A stretch of 64,000 nt of DNA from Phorcus lineatus (lineage: Eukaryota > Mollusca > Gastropoda > Trochida > Trochidae). The notes beneath the pieces were generated by a model that was not told the origin of the DNA, ran no database searches, and saw nothing but the letters and a program-made list of their open reading frames with translations. Every line of letters begins with the position of its first letter. The first letter of the stretch is position 1. A program made the position numbers and the translations under genes. The DNA lies in contig OV121081.1 in NCBI GenBank assembly GCA_921293015.1, forward strand, positions 64,373,022 through 64,437,021. The letters are read 5' to 3'. Positions 46,945-60,289 of the stretch are shown in pieces.

Positions 46945-47669
46945 TATGTGGTTTGAAAATAAGTGCAAAAGGTTTTTGTACCTTTGTTAGTTATTGTTAC
47001 TTTTTTCTGATACTTTGGGTTATTTTCAGAACCAATCTTTCAAATCAAGAGATGTTGATAACTATATCTTCTTGTAAAAAAATTGGATTTACTTTATTCA
47101 ATGACTAAAATCATGAGATTGTTTTATGATATTTTTATTATGACATTTTCTATAGGCAATTACCGCCGTAAGATGTCTGGTAAACTGATCACCAAAAAGA
47201 GGATGTGACAACCTTCTGGATAAAGTCTCTTCTGTAAAGAGATGGCCTCAAAGACAGGTAATAACAAAGACTTCAATTGGTATATTTCATTATCCACCCA
47301 AAAAATGTTGTGTGAACTTGATTTGGAACTGACATATTTGTAATGTTATGTTTTTGGTTTGATGATGGTCATCACACCAACCCATATCAGGCTGTTTTTT
47401 CAAACTATGAATTCATTGGGTTTTTTTTAACAAGCCTTGTTGATAAATTTATACTTCAATGAAACAATATGAAATCAATTATAAACTGAGCTTGATAATG
47501 TTATTATCATGGTTTTTTTTGTAGCTGAGCCCCTTAAGAAATGTGGGAAGAGACGAGGAGAGGACCAATAAAGACTTGTGTAAGTTAATAAATTTTATTT
47601 ACAATAATTCAGCAGTTTGTATGTAGGTCCTTGTAGGTCCTTAATTGGTTCTGTATATCTCACAAAAAC

Positions 47670-47867
47670 ACTCTTTTCTTTCTGCGGGATTACGGATAGC
47701 GGTGATAGCGGGAACCCAAGAGAACACGAACTCGGGTTAGGGATCATTGCATGTATGCAGTGATAGCGGTAACCTGGGTTCCGGGTTCCGCACTATCATT
47801 GCATTGAAAGCGTTGACAGTGATCGGAACCCCTTGCTATATTGCAGTGATAGCGTAAGTATCGGGTG
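47670..47867 (-). repeat. Right terminal inverted repeat
   Basis: Reverse complement of the left repeat over about 200 bp, from ACTCTTTTCTTTCTGC to GCGTAAGTATCGGGTG, with GCAGTGATAGC repeated as in the left arm. Divergence between the arms suggests the element is not very recent. Confidence 0.85.
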
Positions 47868-48319
47868 ATTATCAAGTATCAAGGACACATTGCAGGCAAG
47901 ATTATCGGAAAGCCACAACTACTGAATTTCATGTAATGTATGTTCACTTGAGTCACAGTGACAAATCATGGCTACAACTGGTCACATGTTTGTTCGAACT
48001 TTCTCATAGAGCTGTCTTTTCCGTGGAAATCCTAGTTCAATCGTAAACAAGTTTTATTCACAAAATCAAACCTAGGCATATGTATTATTTAATCGCATGT
48101 GATTTGTAGTGTGGCTTTCATGAACAGGATTTATGCTCCCAACAAAATTGACCTTGTCAATGGTTATGGTATCAGTAAAGTTTCCAAAAAACACAAATAC
48201 ATCAAGTTTAGTGAAGCTAGCATTTATATTCAAAGTGAAATAACCCTGAACAACTTGCTGCACGGACGGTCCAATGGTCAGACGGGCAGAATGAACGCTA
48301 TTTAACCCCTTAGTACCTT

Positions 48320-49200
48320 GCAAGTGTCTACATTAGTACGAATAGTACTTTAGCAACATAAGCAAGAATGCTTGCTTTTGAAATAATATCGTATGATTAT
48401 TGGTCATTCATATTGGTAATTAGAGAGTAGAATCTGGTATGTTTCATCTTCACCGACATATATCAGATACCTTCTCATCAACTATACAGAATAATGTTTG
48501 GTTTAATCTGACAGTCTGAGGTGTTTGCAATCGGGAGATTTTATAAAACTTCTGAATGTTTCACGACATTACAATTGCGACGTCTGGCAGATTATATGGC
48601 ATGTTTGTCAAGATTAATATTTCAGAATGTTCAGTGCGTATCAGGCATATTAGTCATAACTACGATCATTCTTATCAATTTCTTCTGAAATCATGTCCGT
48701 CATCGAAAATGTGACGCTCGGATCTTTTTGACAATGATAGGATATATGAAATTACGGCATGGAATGACTTACTTCTAGTAGCTTCAGTACTTGATCCGTC
48801 TTTATGTGTGATTTATCTGGTTCCAATGAAAGAGTCGTTCAATCGGTGATAAATGTCCTTTGTTGTATCTAAGATAGGATTACATAACACAAATTCTAAT
48901 TTCGAGTAGGCCTAATTAAAAACATAACATCGATCAACCAAAAAGGTTTTACTATAACTTATGTGAATTATATATATATATATATATATGTAACTTTCTT
49001 GTGACTTAAGATTTCTTATCTTCTCCGCGTTATCAATAACGAAATAACTTTAGAGTGGCAGAGTTAAAAATCAATCAGTGAAGAGACTGTGATCTTGTAC
49101 CATCATCGACCATTCTAAATTTAGAAAAGTTGGAATGGAATTGAATTAAACGCAGCAGGAACATTGGCAGTTATTTTCCAGAAACAGATGTCTTTTAAGC
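48320..49200. repeat. S module, copy 4 (partial)
   Basis: GTTTAATCTGACAGTCTGAGG (near 48499), TGGGAGATTTTATAAAACTTC-like sequence and GACTGTGATCTTGTACCATCATCGACCATTC with AGAAAAGTTGGAATGG (49085-49137) correspond to S2 (near 27947, 28000 and 28919). It is the most diverged copy and ends the array. A TA repeat lies at 48968-48988. Confidence 0.55.
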
Positions 49201-52200
49201 ACCAAGGTTGAAGCTTATAACAGATATTTTATTGATGATTTTTTTCATATCAGGTGACTCGTATACACTGTATTACTGTCCTTTTATTCTCAAATTCCAA
49301 AAAACGTGTGGGTGTGCGTGCGTGTGTGTCAATGGTAAAAAGGTTAAGAAGTACGCTTAATAAAGTTAAATTTACTCTAAAAGCTTCGGCAAATCGATTT
49401 TATACGATATCATCATTATCATCATCATAGCGTGTCTATCAGGCAAATGTAATATATGTCTTTTCTTCTTGGATCAGAAAAGATGGCGTTTATGCGTTTT
49501 CCATTACATTTATATATACGATTCCTCTCGGTAAGGGCAAAGCGGTTACTGTTTTATAAGAGGTGAATTGGTACACAATAGTTGCATGATATAGCAGACC
49601 TAGACTACGTAAATCAACTTAAAGTTTAGCTTTGATCCATATAACACTGCAACAAGACATGATATGTGTAGTATGAACTACAATAAATGTGAATGATGAT
49701 CAAAGCAAATAATATTGAAGGCCTATAATCACTGGATGGTTATGTAGCTTTCTCGTGCTTCCCTACAGTAGTTTCCAAATGACAGAGATCTCTCGTGTAT
49801 GCGATTGGAAATAATATCAAAGGACAGCTTGTGGATTTATTTAGCAAATCTTATTTCATATGTACAGTATCCCATGGTTTTTAAAAAATAAATTAAACAT
49901 AAACGGATATAGCAACCATGTGATAAATTTAATCCGAGCCATTGACATTCATCCTCCGTCTTCATAGCTATGAAAAGAAAGATATAAAACTAGTCATCAA
50001 CTTTATGGGACAACATCGAGATAAAAAATGAAAACAAAAAGACTGCAAGAATATCTAAATATATCTAAAAGTTATGCAGAATAACATACGTCTATTAATC
50101 TCGTCAGCTATTGTAATTAAACTGCGTGTCATCATATCATAAAGTTCGAATATCGTACATGTATGCTGACAGTTGATTGCACGATATCGTTTCTGAAAAG
50201 ATCTACATTTCTTGTAGATAGTATGATAAATGTCAGTATGAATACATTATTAATGAGTCTACATTTCCAGTATTTAACATTCAAAACTAAACCGCTACGC
50301 AAACTAAAGTTGTTATGGAACATACATATTTCATTGCAGGGTGAGAGAAGTAGATGCAGTTTCGAATATTTTGCTTTGAAATAGTTTTACTATATTTTAC
50401 TGAATTATATACTCTCACTTAAACTATCTTCAAAGATCAGAGTTGGCAATAAATAGAGATTCTCACTCGAACGTCTTATGACCAGAGGAGGATATGTTTA
50501 CTGTTGATATATTTGGTATAAGAAAAACGAGGACAAGATTTTATCACAAAAATCATTTTATCTGTTAAGGATCTATCTAGTACCGTTTATTATCTGACTT
50601 ATTTGAAACATTCATCAATATGGAAATTATTAATGGAGCAATTATGTTGTAATGCTGATGATGTCAAAATGCTATGACCTCACTCAGATAACTGTTTATG
50701 AAGCCTTATGGTAGATAAATCACAAAATTAGTTGTATTAATTACATAATTTTTTCTCCTTCAGTAGCTTTTATGTATCAGTGGTGGTTAATTAACAACCT
50801 TATTCTCATGCTGATTGCTCAGGGATATAAATCTTTGAAATAACTAAAGAACAGATCATACTTCTTTTAGAGAGATGACAGTGAACAAGTTGGCAATATT
50901 TTAGCCTGCAGCCTAAAAGATTGCCATGTGAAAATATACTTAATCTTCTGATGTTGTACGGCTTAAAAGGATTCCGAAGATTACTTTCTCAACCTTTCAA
51001 ATGTCTTCCATGCTTGTTTTCATTTGCCAGATAGGTATAATCGAAACCTCGTGAAAAAATGTAGACCCACCTCTTCTGTCTGCTTAGGTATTTCAACTGA
51101 TGAAAACAAAGTGTTTATAATTATTCGTTTTTAGTTGTTTGTATAATAAATTGGTAAGATATATTTCGTGGATTAATTTAAGTATAGAATTAATTTTAGA
51201 AACGAGTGAGAATGTTAGTAGCTATGAGTTAGTTTCGTCCAAGTCGTTTGGCACATTACATTTCAAATAAATACCAAACTCAATTAAATACCGATGCCCT
51301 TTTTATGGAACTTGTTAATGGTGACAGTATCAAACTCGTTTCCGCCGAACCATTTATTTGTTTCAAATGTTATTATTCAGACGTCGTTTAATATTCTCCA
51401 TAAAATTTGCATTTAAAGTCATTTCTCTGGAATTAATGCATCTCTATTAGATATAAGGATACATCATCAAAATTTCACAAAGTTATTTAGTAGTATCATT
51501 ATCATTAAGGCCGTCATTTCCTTATAATGATGGTTAAATTGTTCGTCATAAACCATTTTGATCTCAACCAGAATAAAGTAACATGACTGAATTCAAGTTT
51601 TCATTGGTATTTAATTTTCGTGCACTCTCTTCATTTTCTCTTTTATTGCTCTATTTGTTCTATTCATATATTTCAGTAACTTATACACTAGTTGCGTGCT
51701 GTTATTAATTAAACTACATAAGGAAATGTAGAACGAATATTCATTGAAGGGCCCAATGTAGTCAAATCTTATAAATAAGTGATGACATTATTACTGGACG
51801 AACGCTTTCATCCGTGAAACTTTTACGAAATTTGAGTGACGTAATAGTCGCCAGACAAAAATAGGTCGAATAATGAATAACACAATAACTTAAAAAATTT
51901 AAAACAGTTGTTTTTCGGCTAATCTCTTAAATCAATCGCACAAATTCAAACTTTGGGATAGATTTATGTAGGTGTTTGTTTAGAGATGCTATAGATAATT
52001 TTTTGCGAATGTATTTGATGATTTTTAAGTCATTAAGGAATAGTATTAAGGTTTGGTTCTCCTTGTAGCATCCTCTGTCACTGAGGGTTGCTTATTCCTA
52101 TCTCAAGGACATCGACGTTTTGGTTGAGTCACCTCGAGTTAGGACCCACCAGACACAAACTAATCATACACATACAATGTACACCCATTCAGTAACTTGT

Positions 52201-54490
52201 CATATAAAAATACAAATAATCCTAAACAGACGCAATATACCTTTCAGAAACCAAAGGACTTCGTTTTCTTGCCTCTAAGTCATAATTATTTTGTGAAAAA
52301 TAACCATTTCCTGACCTTGAGACAGAAATCCAATGTTCTCGAATAGTTACAGGGAAGAAATTGCAGTAACACTATATTCATTACAATTACTAATCGTCAT
52401 TATTTACAGATATAGTCAGTAGTGACATTATGAAGCAACTCTATGGGAGACGCATTACTAAGGTACTTTATAAGTTTATCCGATTTTTCATTCGTTTAAG
52501 AGCAATATACCCTAATGGTGCTACCCATTTGTCAAATTTGTACATAAGTTCATTTGTACATTTGAAACTTTGCATACGTTGAGGTATAGTTACCTTTTGA
52601 GGAGACTTTGTGAAGCTTTAGTTTACGTTACGACAGGAGTTTTTAAAAGTGGCTTTAAATTTATTGTTACTATACACATAAAGCGTAAGGGTCGGTTTGG
52701 GCCTGGAATCGATTTTACTGGTAATAAGTGTATTATTTGAACAGACTTTTAACTTGAATTTAATTAACGTAGTCCAAAATATATAGCAAACAATATCGAT
52801 TCAAAAATATACGAAATATTAGCTGATGAATTACATATTCCGTGCGTCGTGTTTCATTCGTACAAGTTTGCAGTTGTTACGACATGATGATGTGTCATCA
52901 CCAGTGAATGAAGTAATCTCATTGAAATAAGATGCATACGCGGCGAAGTTGCTGAAGAGCTAATTTGAGTTGTGTCAGAGTTGAACCTGATGGTTAAATA
53001 ATGGATTCTTGTTCGAGTTATAATCTAGATGAGGTAGTGCAGCAATCATCTTATTCCAATGAGATAGTCAGTGAATCCTTTAGAAATGATTTCATAATAT
53101 CTTTATGAATGCTGCTTTACTGCTTTAACACCCATCGAGCACGTTTTTACACTAAGGAATACCAGAAGTGATATGAAAACAACAATTCAAGATTGAGAAA
53201 ACAAATGCCTGCCTGGTAAGTTCCGAGAAGTGGTGAACATGCGCAAGAGAGCATCGTCACATACGTAAGTCAGCTACGGACAGTGTGTTGTACGTGCGTA
53301 TCATTATTCCAGATTAAAATATGTCAAATACTAAATATTGATATCAGATTAATTTAATGTAGACACCTATAAAAGACTACACTAGCATTGTTAGCTGAGA
53401 CCCCTTTCAATTCATCGCAAATGTTACTCTTAATTAAAGCTTTACGCCTTTGAAATGGTGTTGGTCATTGATTCAATCGATCAATCTTTTCTAAGATCAC
53501 GTTGTCGATGTAGGATTTGCTTGCATATCAATGTAAATAACCTTGGAGGGAATGGGGGCACCAATCAACCTTAAATTGTTTCAGACTGGGTCTCAGACCT
53601 ATCGGAGATTGACGGATCTCGGGATAATTATCAAGACGAACTTAACCAGAATTGCAAATAACAGTATGCTAACTTTTAAGAACTAACTTTTTCGGTTTTA
53701 AGATATGTTATCGGTTTTTTTCTGAAGTGAAAGGGTGTAGCTGACAGATGATAAAAAAGAAGAAATTTGTATACCGTATTCCTATCGATGAATCTCAAAA
53801 ACTATCGTATTGCCTTCTTATGTTTTCACATAGAAGTTTTTTATTCGGGAAAAACTGTTTGGAATAATGAGATCAATTTGGTGGAACATTTCCTCTGTTA
53901 CGTTCTATTAATGTATTAGCATTCTGAGCTACTCAACAATTTTATCAATTTTAACATCCATCGTGTAGTAAGAACTTGATGAAACACTTAAAAGAATGAA
54001 ATCATGTGAGTGTGCTTTGGAATGGTAATTATCCTGCATTGGGAATACTCGTGGTATGTCGCGAGCATTCGCGAGCTAAGCAAAAATTCTTTATTCGTAA
54101 TACAATATAACAACCAAACCAATTCATATGCGCATGTGAACTTCTTCATCGAACAATATGTTTCTGCTTTGATTATGCCTAATAACATGTTCTTAAAAGT
54201 TATATTTGTTGTCATTTTCACCATTACAACATGTAAATAAACAGAAAGTTGACTCTAGGTGTATTGTCATACAAAAACATTTCGCCTCATGTTACTTAGC
54301 GTTAAATAATATTTATTGTGGCATCACCGTACCTTTTCAAATGTTTTAAGAGTATCAAAATAACGTTATTTTCCTCAATAAACAATAAACGATACGAAAT
54401 CGCAGTGGAAGCCTATCTCACTAAGGGACTGGAGCTGTTTCCCCCTAGTTCAATTCAAATGTCAGCCTGAGTATAAGAACAAAGGATACA
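49201..54490. other. Long gene-free AT-rich stretch
   Basis: No supported gene, RNA or element. Open frames on either strand are under 80 codons, often overlap antisense partners (50132-50384, 53988-54240), and lack motifs. A GTGTGGGTGTGCGTGCGTGTG run lies near 49307. Confidence 0.5.
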
Positions 54491-54710
54491 CAACACAAGT
54501 GTCAGTCAGGTTTTGGTGCATGCTACACTGAATTTCAGTGCAGTTCCACCCATGGTTCGCTACTTTCAGCCGATGCTCGCAGGATACACCGCAACGCATA
54601 GCCACAATGGTATTGCGAGCTTTCTCCCTGCAATATTACTACCAGCCGCGATATAAGTGAAATATTCTTGAAAGCGGCGTTAAACACCATATCACATCAC
54701 CAACACAAGT
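54491..54710 (+). repeat. Full-length SINE with 10-bp target duplication
   Basis: CAACACAAGT at 54491-54500 and 54701-54710 flanks a 200-bp SINE. It starts GTCAGTCAGG, has CAGTTCCACCCATGGTTCGC, a central CTGCAATATTACTACCAGCC block and ATATTCTTGAAAGCGGCGTT, and ends with a CATCAC-type tail. This tail type is common in gastropod genomes. The A and B boxes are degenerate. Confidence 0.8.
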
Positions 54711-57700
54711 ATAGTTATCAAGTAAATAAGCATTAATCAAACTGTTTGTTATCTGTCTTAATTTTTATACAGATATCATTAGTGTATTCTCAACAATACT
54801 TTGGTATCGATGTACCTGAGAGAGCTCCTAATAATGAGTTTCTGTTCAAAGCCCGTTGTATCCTTGTTCACAAGATGGAATTACTATCAAACTCTTTGCA
54901 CCAAGGGGAAGGTGGTAATTGTGCTCCATTTATCATTTCAAGAAGCTTATTCAATTCACATTTAGTTTTATTGATGGCTTTCTAACAGCAGGTTCTCATC
55001 AATGTTGAGGAAGCTTTATATCACCTGTGAGCATGTGCTTGCCAAGTGAAGATTTCATCTGCATCAGTCCAACGTTAAGTTGGTGAAGGCCGAGTGCAGA
55101 GAGTGTCTCTTACACGTGATTTGCATATCAAATTAAAGGATAATGAATGTCTTTATAATTAGGAAGATCGCCACTTTTTTTAAAAAGCTTGTACAAAAAT
55201 GTACGTTTGTATGTTATAACGAACTTTTCTTGTACGTTCCGTATAAACGCTTGTCAAATGATTTTCGTGTTTCTTGATTTGAGTCATCTTTATCAAATCT
55301 TATTTTTGATAATGTTAGCCAATCTTATTAATGGTAATGTTAATGTTAAAAGGTGTTTACCACTTCCCAATAGAAGGTGAAGTTACCAGAGACGTAGAGG
55401 GGGGTGGGGGATGATTCAAAAGTGGTGTCCATGTCTGTATCAACATCTTTGTAGAATGTTTCAATATTTGGACCTGTTCATTAAATATGATGTAAACAAG
55501 AGTATATAAGTGGTCAAAAGGCCATGGTGATTAAAACAGTTATATCAAGGTCTAAATAAATAACAGCTGTCTGGATATAATTCAAACTTAAGTAAGAACC
55601 ATTTTGGAGACATTTGGTGGAACGGTTAATGAATTGTATTATAAAGCATATAGATATATGAGATTTCTACGAAGTTATATATGTGTATTTTGCAAATCAT
55701 CTTAGTAAATCTGTATACATACAATCACAAAAGATTAAATTGAGTTTTAATAAGAAGATTTCGAAATATCTGGAAGTCAAAAACGTAAACAGCAACCTAA
55801 TGCAAGCGACGTGAATCGGTGTTTTGATCTGCCTTTTTTTGGCGTTTCAAATATAGATTGATGTTTAGTTATACATATTTAGAAAACGATGTTATTTACT
55901 CGCATTTTGAACACGGATAGACGAATAGATTGGAGTTAATTTGACTTTTGCTAATCATTTACAGGATTATATATCAAAGTATACGATAAAGAAAGTTTAG
56001 CTTAGAATTATGTCTGAGGTTTTTTTTATTCATTCAGTTCATCGTCAAGTGAAAATAAACTTAACGAAACCTTTGACAAATGTTGAAATAACTAAGAAAG
56101 AATGTTTAGAAAATTAGCAAAAAAATAAGTTATTCGGATTTTTTTTTAATTTTTCAAAAAGGGAGAAAAGATTGAGGAGTATATAGGTGAGGTAACTTAA
56201 AAAATTAAGATTATTGTTCATTTTTTGCATTTAAATTCGGAAAACAATCCACAGGACTAGAAAATGAAATTTAATTTTCGCTTAGCAAGACTGGATGTAG
56301 GTGTCGAATGTATGTGGCAATTTCACTGGGGATAAAGGGGGTAACTCATTTTCACCTTGCCGTGGAAAGATGAATGCTATTGTGCCCTTTAAAAGGATTA
56401 CCGTGATTGACTGGCGTCAACCTTATTCTCCAATTTTCTTCCCATAATTAACTGATAACTGCGTGATAATCTCATGACATCAAATGTGGAACCTGTGGGT
56501 GCAATGGTTCTTGAGGTATTGGATTAGTAAGAGTATAAAAATGCGATCAAACTGCCTTATTATCCTTTTAAAAAATCAAGCACACCAAATCGACTTATGT
56601 CTTTGTATTTCACTGGTAGAGACCGTCCTTAAGTACTTATCGTTCATCAGTTCAAGAGAAATGGTTAAGGTGATGACTTTAGCTTGAAAATAAGGGCAAA
56701 TCGTTATGATACACTGGTGACTGTTCAAACAACTCAAGTATTTCAAGTACGTTCATGAGAATCGCATGAGAAGAATAGGAATGGACAAACTACGGACATT
56801 GCCAAACAGGTTGCGGGAACAAAATTCAAACCATATATGACATGTAAATACTTTACAAAACAACGATGACACAATCGTATCAACTAATCTTATATCTTAC
56901 TGGCTGGTAAACGTTTTAGAATATCTTTGAGATATTTTACAAAATGAGTTACCGAGATAGATATCCCTTTGTTACCCAAGGCTGAACGTTCTGATGATCA
57001 TCACTATATTACCCCTTGGAGTTTTCATCAGGAAAATCTGTATTGAAATTATGTTTGATGTCGAAGTATGTGTACATTATTAAATCAAAGTGATGCTCCG
57101 ATTTTGTGTGCTGCCTAACGGAACATTCATCACGGGTTAACCAAAAATGTTATACTGTAAGATACGAAACATTTTCCTCTTTATTCTGTCACTAAAGTGG
57201 AAAACTTTATCGTCATGTTAGATAGTTAATTTTTTTATGTACAGGCAGATCGTTTAAAAGCATTTGAATTGCATATGAAATGTAATAAAATTTGAAAAGT
57301 GTTCACTTAATTAATCATACTAGTTATATGCTCTTAAGATTTAATAGAATTATAAATTTCCTATTAGGAAAAGAAAGAGCTTGGATTCTGAATAATTAAT
57401 TTTCAGTGTTTTCTTTCTCTTTTTTTATTGATACCATGGTAGTAAACCACAAAATGAGTCAAGACATTGAGTGTAATCTGTTTTTCCAAATGTTCTTCAC
57501 AGTACTTAAGAAGGACCCTTCAATGTATAGACTATCAGCTTGGATAATTAAACAGAAAATAAACACTCTTGTTATGGAAAGTCAAATGTCAAAAATTTAA
57601 ACATTACCATTTCTATAATAAGGTAGGAATAAATTAACCACCTTGGACTGAATACGACTCACCTTAGGATATTTGCATTGTGTTGTCAAATGCTTTACTC

Positions 57701-60289
57701 ATTTCTGAACGAATTCACTTCAATAAGGAATAATAAGGAAAGTTAACGTATTCTATCTCAAGGCCATTTGAGGCACCGAAGCACTATTTTTCAGGCCATG
57801 CGGAGTCTTTATTAATAAGGTTTATCGGTAACCGATTGTTAATACACAGTTTAAGCATTACTATTCCATGAGACACACGTAGGCTTCTGCTGCGACCTTT
57901 GTTTGGTCTGCAATTTGAATGCACAATTTGAATATTGCCAATAACGTTATTCATGTCGATTAGAAGCAATGTTGCATTAAATACTTCGATGTTCTAGAAT
58001 TGCCATTATGATAAAAACACGCTCTTGTATTGAAAACCACTTTAATTTTGCGATAGTTCACCTGATTTTTAAGAGAGATAGGCATTAGATGTAGCGTGAG
58101 CACGTTCCTTTAACATTTTGCTATATAAACATATAACATATAAACATTAAATGTAAATGTCAACGCCTCTGCTTATATGTGTGGCAGAACTAATTAACAT
58201 TTACTCAGCACTATTACATATATCATAAAAGAGCCATAAGAGGATATAAATCTAAAAATACATATGTGTAGTATACTAGAAAGTCGAACTTTATAATAGA
58301 TCGAAGATAAAGATTCAAAATGTACCCACCAAGGCCACTTATGAAATTCAGTCATACTTACATGTAACTATATAGAACATTATGATTGATAATTCTTATT
58401 ATTTCCATACTGATTTGTATGTTTCAAATCAATGTAACATTAAAGCAACTAATGATATACAATTACAGATGGATTGTGTGTGTTTCATCCCTCATTTCAT
58501 CCCGAAATTCCAACTACATGGTAGGTATTACATGTGCTTTTCATGCTTGTTCTGAGAATGAGATGGGCCTTTGCTGCTAGAATACCTAGAAGTTTTGTAA
58601 CCCATATAAGGGCGAGTTTGTTTGAAGCAGATTCACTCCCGATCATTCTTCTGCGCCATTGCTCTCAACTCCCTTGAATATCATTAAACCATATTCATCT
58701 ATGTTCAAAACATCGCTCTTAACGCTGACTGTAACTCAACTGTCAGGAAATCAAGAGACTTGCAAGGTATAGACAGGTGTGACTTTTTCATCTGAGAAAT
58801 AAAAAGCTGTTGTTAGTCCTGCTTCAGAAATGAAAGGTGCAAAGTAAGTGTCGAAAGTCCAAACCGAACTTCTTTTAATTGAATCATAAAAGATTGCAAT
58901 TTTCAGATATCTAAAAATATGAGAAGCTAAGGCATCACTAGAAGGTGGGTAATCCATTTTAAGAGTTTCATGAACATATATTGAAGGGTTTTGAAGTCCT
59001 GTAACGAAATGTGTGCGGACGAACTGACGGACGGATGGACAGGGCGATGACTATAAATCAGTGGGATACGTCCCCAAATCATCAACAAGTATTATCCACA
59101 TTCAAATATATTCAAGAAAACCTTTGTAGCCATTCGAATGTTGATCCGAAAAATTACTTTTCTCGCCCTTTGTTCCACATTTTTTATTCAAGTAAAGTTT
59201 TTAAAAGTAATTTGTTTACTAAACTATACAAGACATAACATACAAATTTGTTATCCTGGTCATCCTATGTTTTATCGAATGCAAATAAAGGTTGATAGAT
59301 ATTTAGATATTATACTCAACTCCATTACTCGTATCAAGATAAATGACTCACTGATGCATACAGAATACAAGGTTATAACAGATATTAGATATGCTCATAA
59401 AATATCGTTATATCTGTACTTATTCCCTGCCGTGCAGTGAGAACGAATCGGAGGATAAAGAATCAGACAGCGTCCGCCCATCCATTCTACGTCCGAATGT
59501 ACGAAAGAATATAACATTAATAAACATTACTAGATTTTTTTCATCCTTTGCATGTTTGTTTACCTCAATGTGAGGAAGGTAAAGGTTAGTAACATCTACC
59601 TTCATTTCAACATCGACTTTTATTTCAACAACGAGACTTTGACAACATATCCTTCTCAGCGCAATATCTAATGAACCATGGTTTCTCTTTATAATTTACC
59701 TCAATATGCCGAAGGTTATCGGAATTGCCATTGGTTAAAATTCACAGTGTGTAACAGTAAATATCGCGATGATAAATGTTTGAGTTCAATCACCTTAACG
59801 AAACACTGCATGAAAGGTAATTTTGATCTTTGATGTTTCCGTTAACGAGGAAGTTCCTACATTCTCTTCAATAATCAACTGATGTAATTTTTACGGGGGA
59901 TCATGTCAATTGCAATGACAATTGCCTGTGTATGTATACATAAATTTATGTTTTCTTTGTGCAATCTGTGCAGCTGCATACCAAGCTCACTATAGAATAT
60001 CAATGACAGTGTATTTTCCATGTTAATAAGTAAACGAAAATGCTATTATGCTGCAAAGCAAACCAGTTTCAAAGTTTGACACTCATACCGAACTTTAGGA
60101 ACATTAATTCCTGAAACATTTCACATTCCACCTAGAATACCTTTAGTCTCCACTTAAACTCTCTTTAACATCTCATACACTTTCAAATGATCATTAACAC
60201 ATAATTATTGACGAGTTTGTTCATTTCTTGACGCAGATCAGTTAACTATTCTACATCGTCAATTTTCTTACAGTAATTGGACAATGTCT
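54711..60289. other. Long gene-free AT-rich stretch
   Basis: No supported gene. A G-rich run (GAGGGGGGTGGGGG) sits near 55397. GGACGAACTGACGGACGGATG near 59018 is a small simple-sequence patch common in mollusc DNA. Open frames below 100 codons lack motifs. One possible LINE fragment is listed separately. Confidence 0.5.
57700..57985 (-). pseudogene. Possible LINE endonuclease fragment
   Basis: Minus-strand frame reading ATLLLIDMNNVIGNI, then SLRVSHGIVMLKLCINNRLPI. This loosely follows the 'LLIGDFNAR.GN ... VN..GK.LL.LC....L.I.NGR' order of non-LTR retrotransposon endonucleases. The catalytic GDFN is not intact and the similarity is weak, so chance is a real alternative. Confidence 0.28.

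Larger units (their letters stand above)
45525..47579 (+). pseudogene. Captured 5' gene fragment: three spliced exons with one stop
   Basis: Exon 1 is ATGGCGGTG (45525-45533) followed by GTAAGT. Exon 2 is 47156-47257, preceded by TTTTCTATAG and followed by GTAATA. Exon 3 is 47525-47579, preceded by TTTTTTTTGTAG and followed by GTAAGT. The exons join in phase 0: the frame begins MAVAITAVRCLVN, meets a TGA at 47186-47188, then continues open as SPKRGCDNLLDKVSSVKRW and, in exon 3, LSPLRNVGRDEERTNKDL. The basic start with few acidic residues before the TGA suggests a mitochondrial presequence, by inference only. The right TIR begins about 90 bp into the third intron, so the gene is cut there. I do not recognise the parent gene. 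It could be a functional noncoding or regulatory transcript instead. Confidence 0.5.
44051..47874. mobile_element. 3.8-kb TIR transposon carrying a captured gene fragment
   Basis: Terminal inverted repeats of about 200 bp (44058-44257 and 47670-47867) begin CACCCGATACTTACGC and are flanked by the 7-bp direct repeat ATTATCA (44051-44057, 47868-47874). It has no transposase-like frame, so it is non-autonomous. Inside are a promoter-like segment and three small exons in the plus direction (45525-45533, 47156-47257, 47525-47579). Long TIRs with gene fragments recall Pack-MULE-type elements, but a 7-bp duplication does not settle the superfamily (MULE usually 8-11, hAT and P 8, Dada 6-7). It lies within the last S unit of the tandem array. 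Confidence 0.8.
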
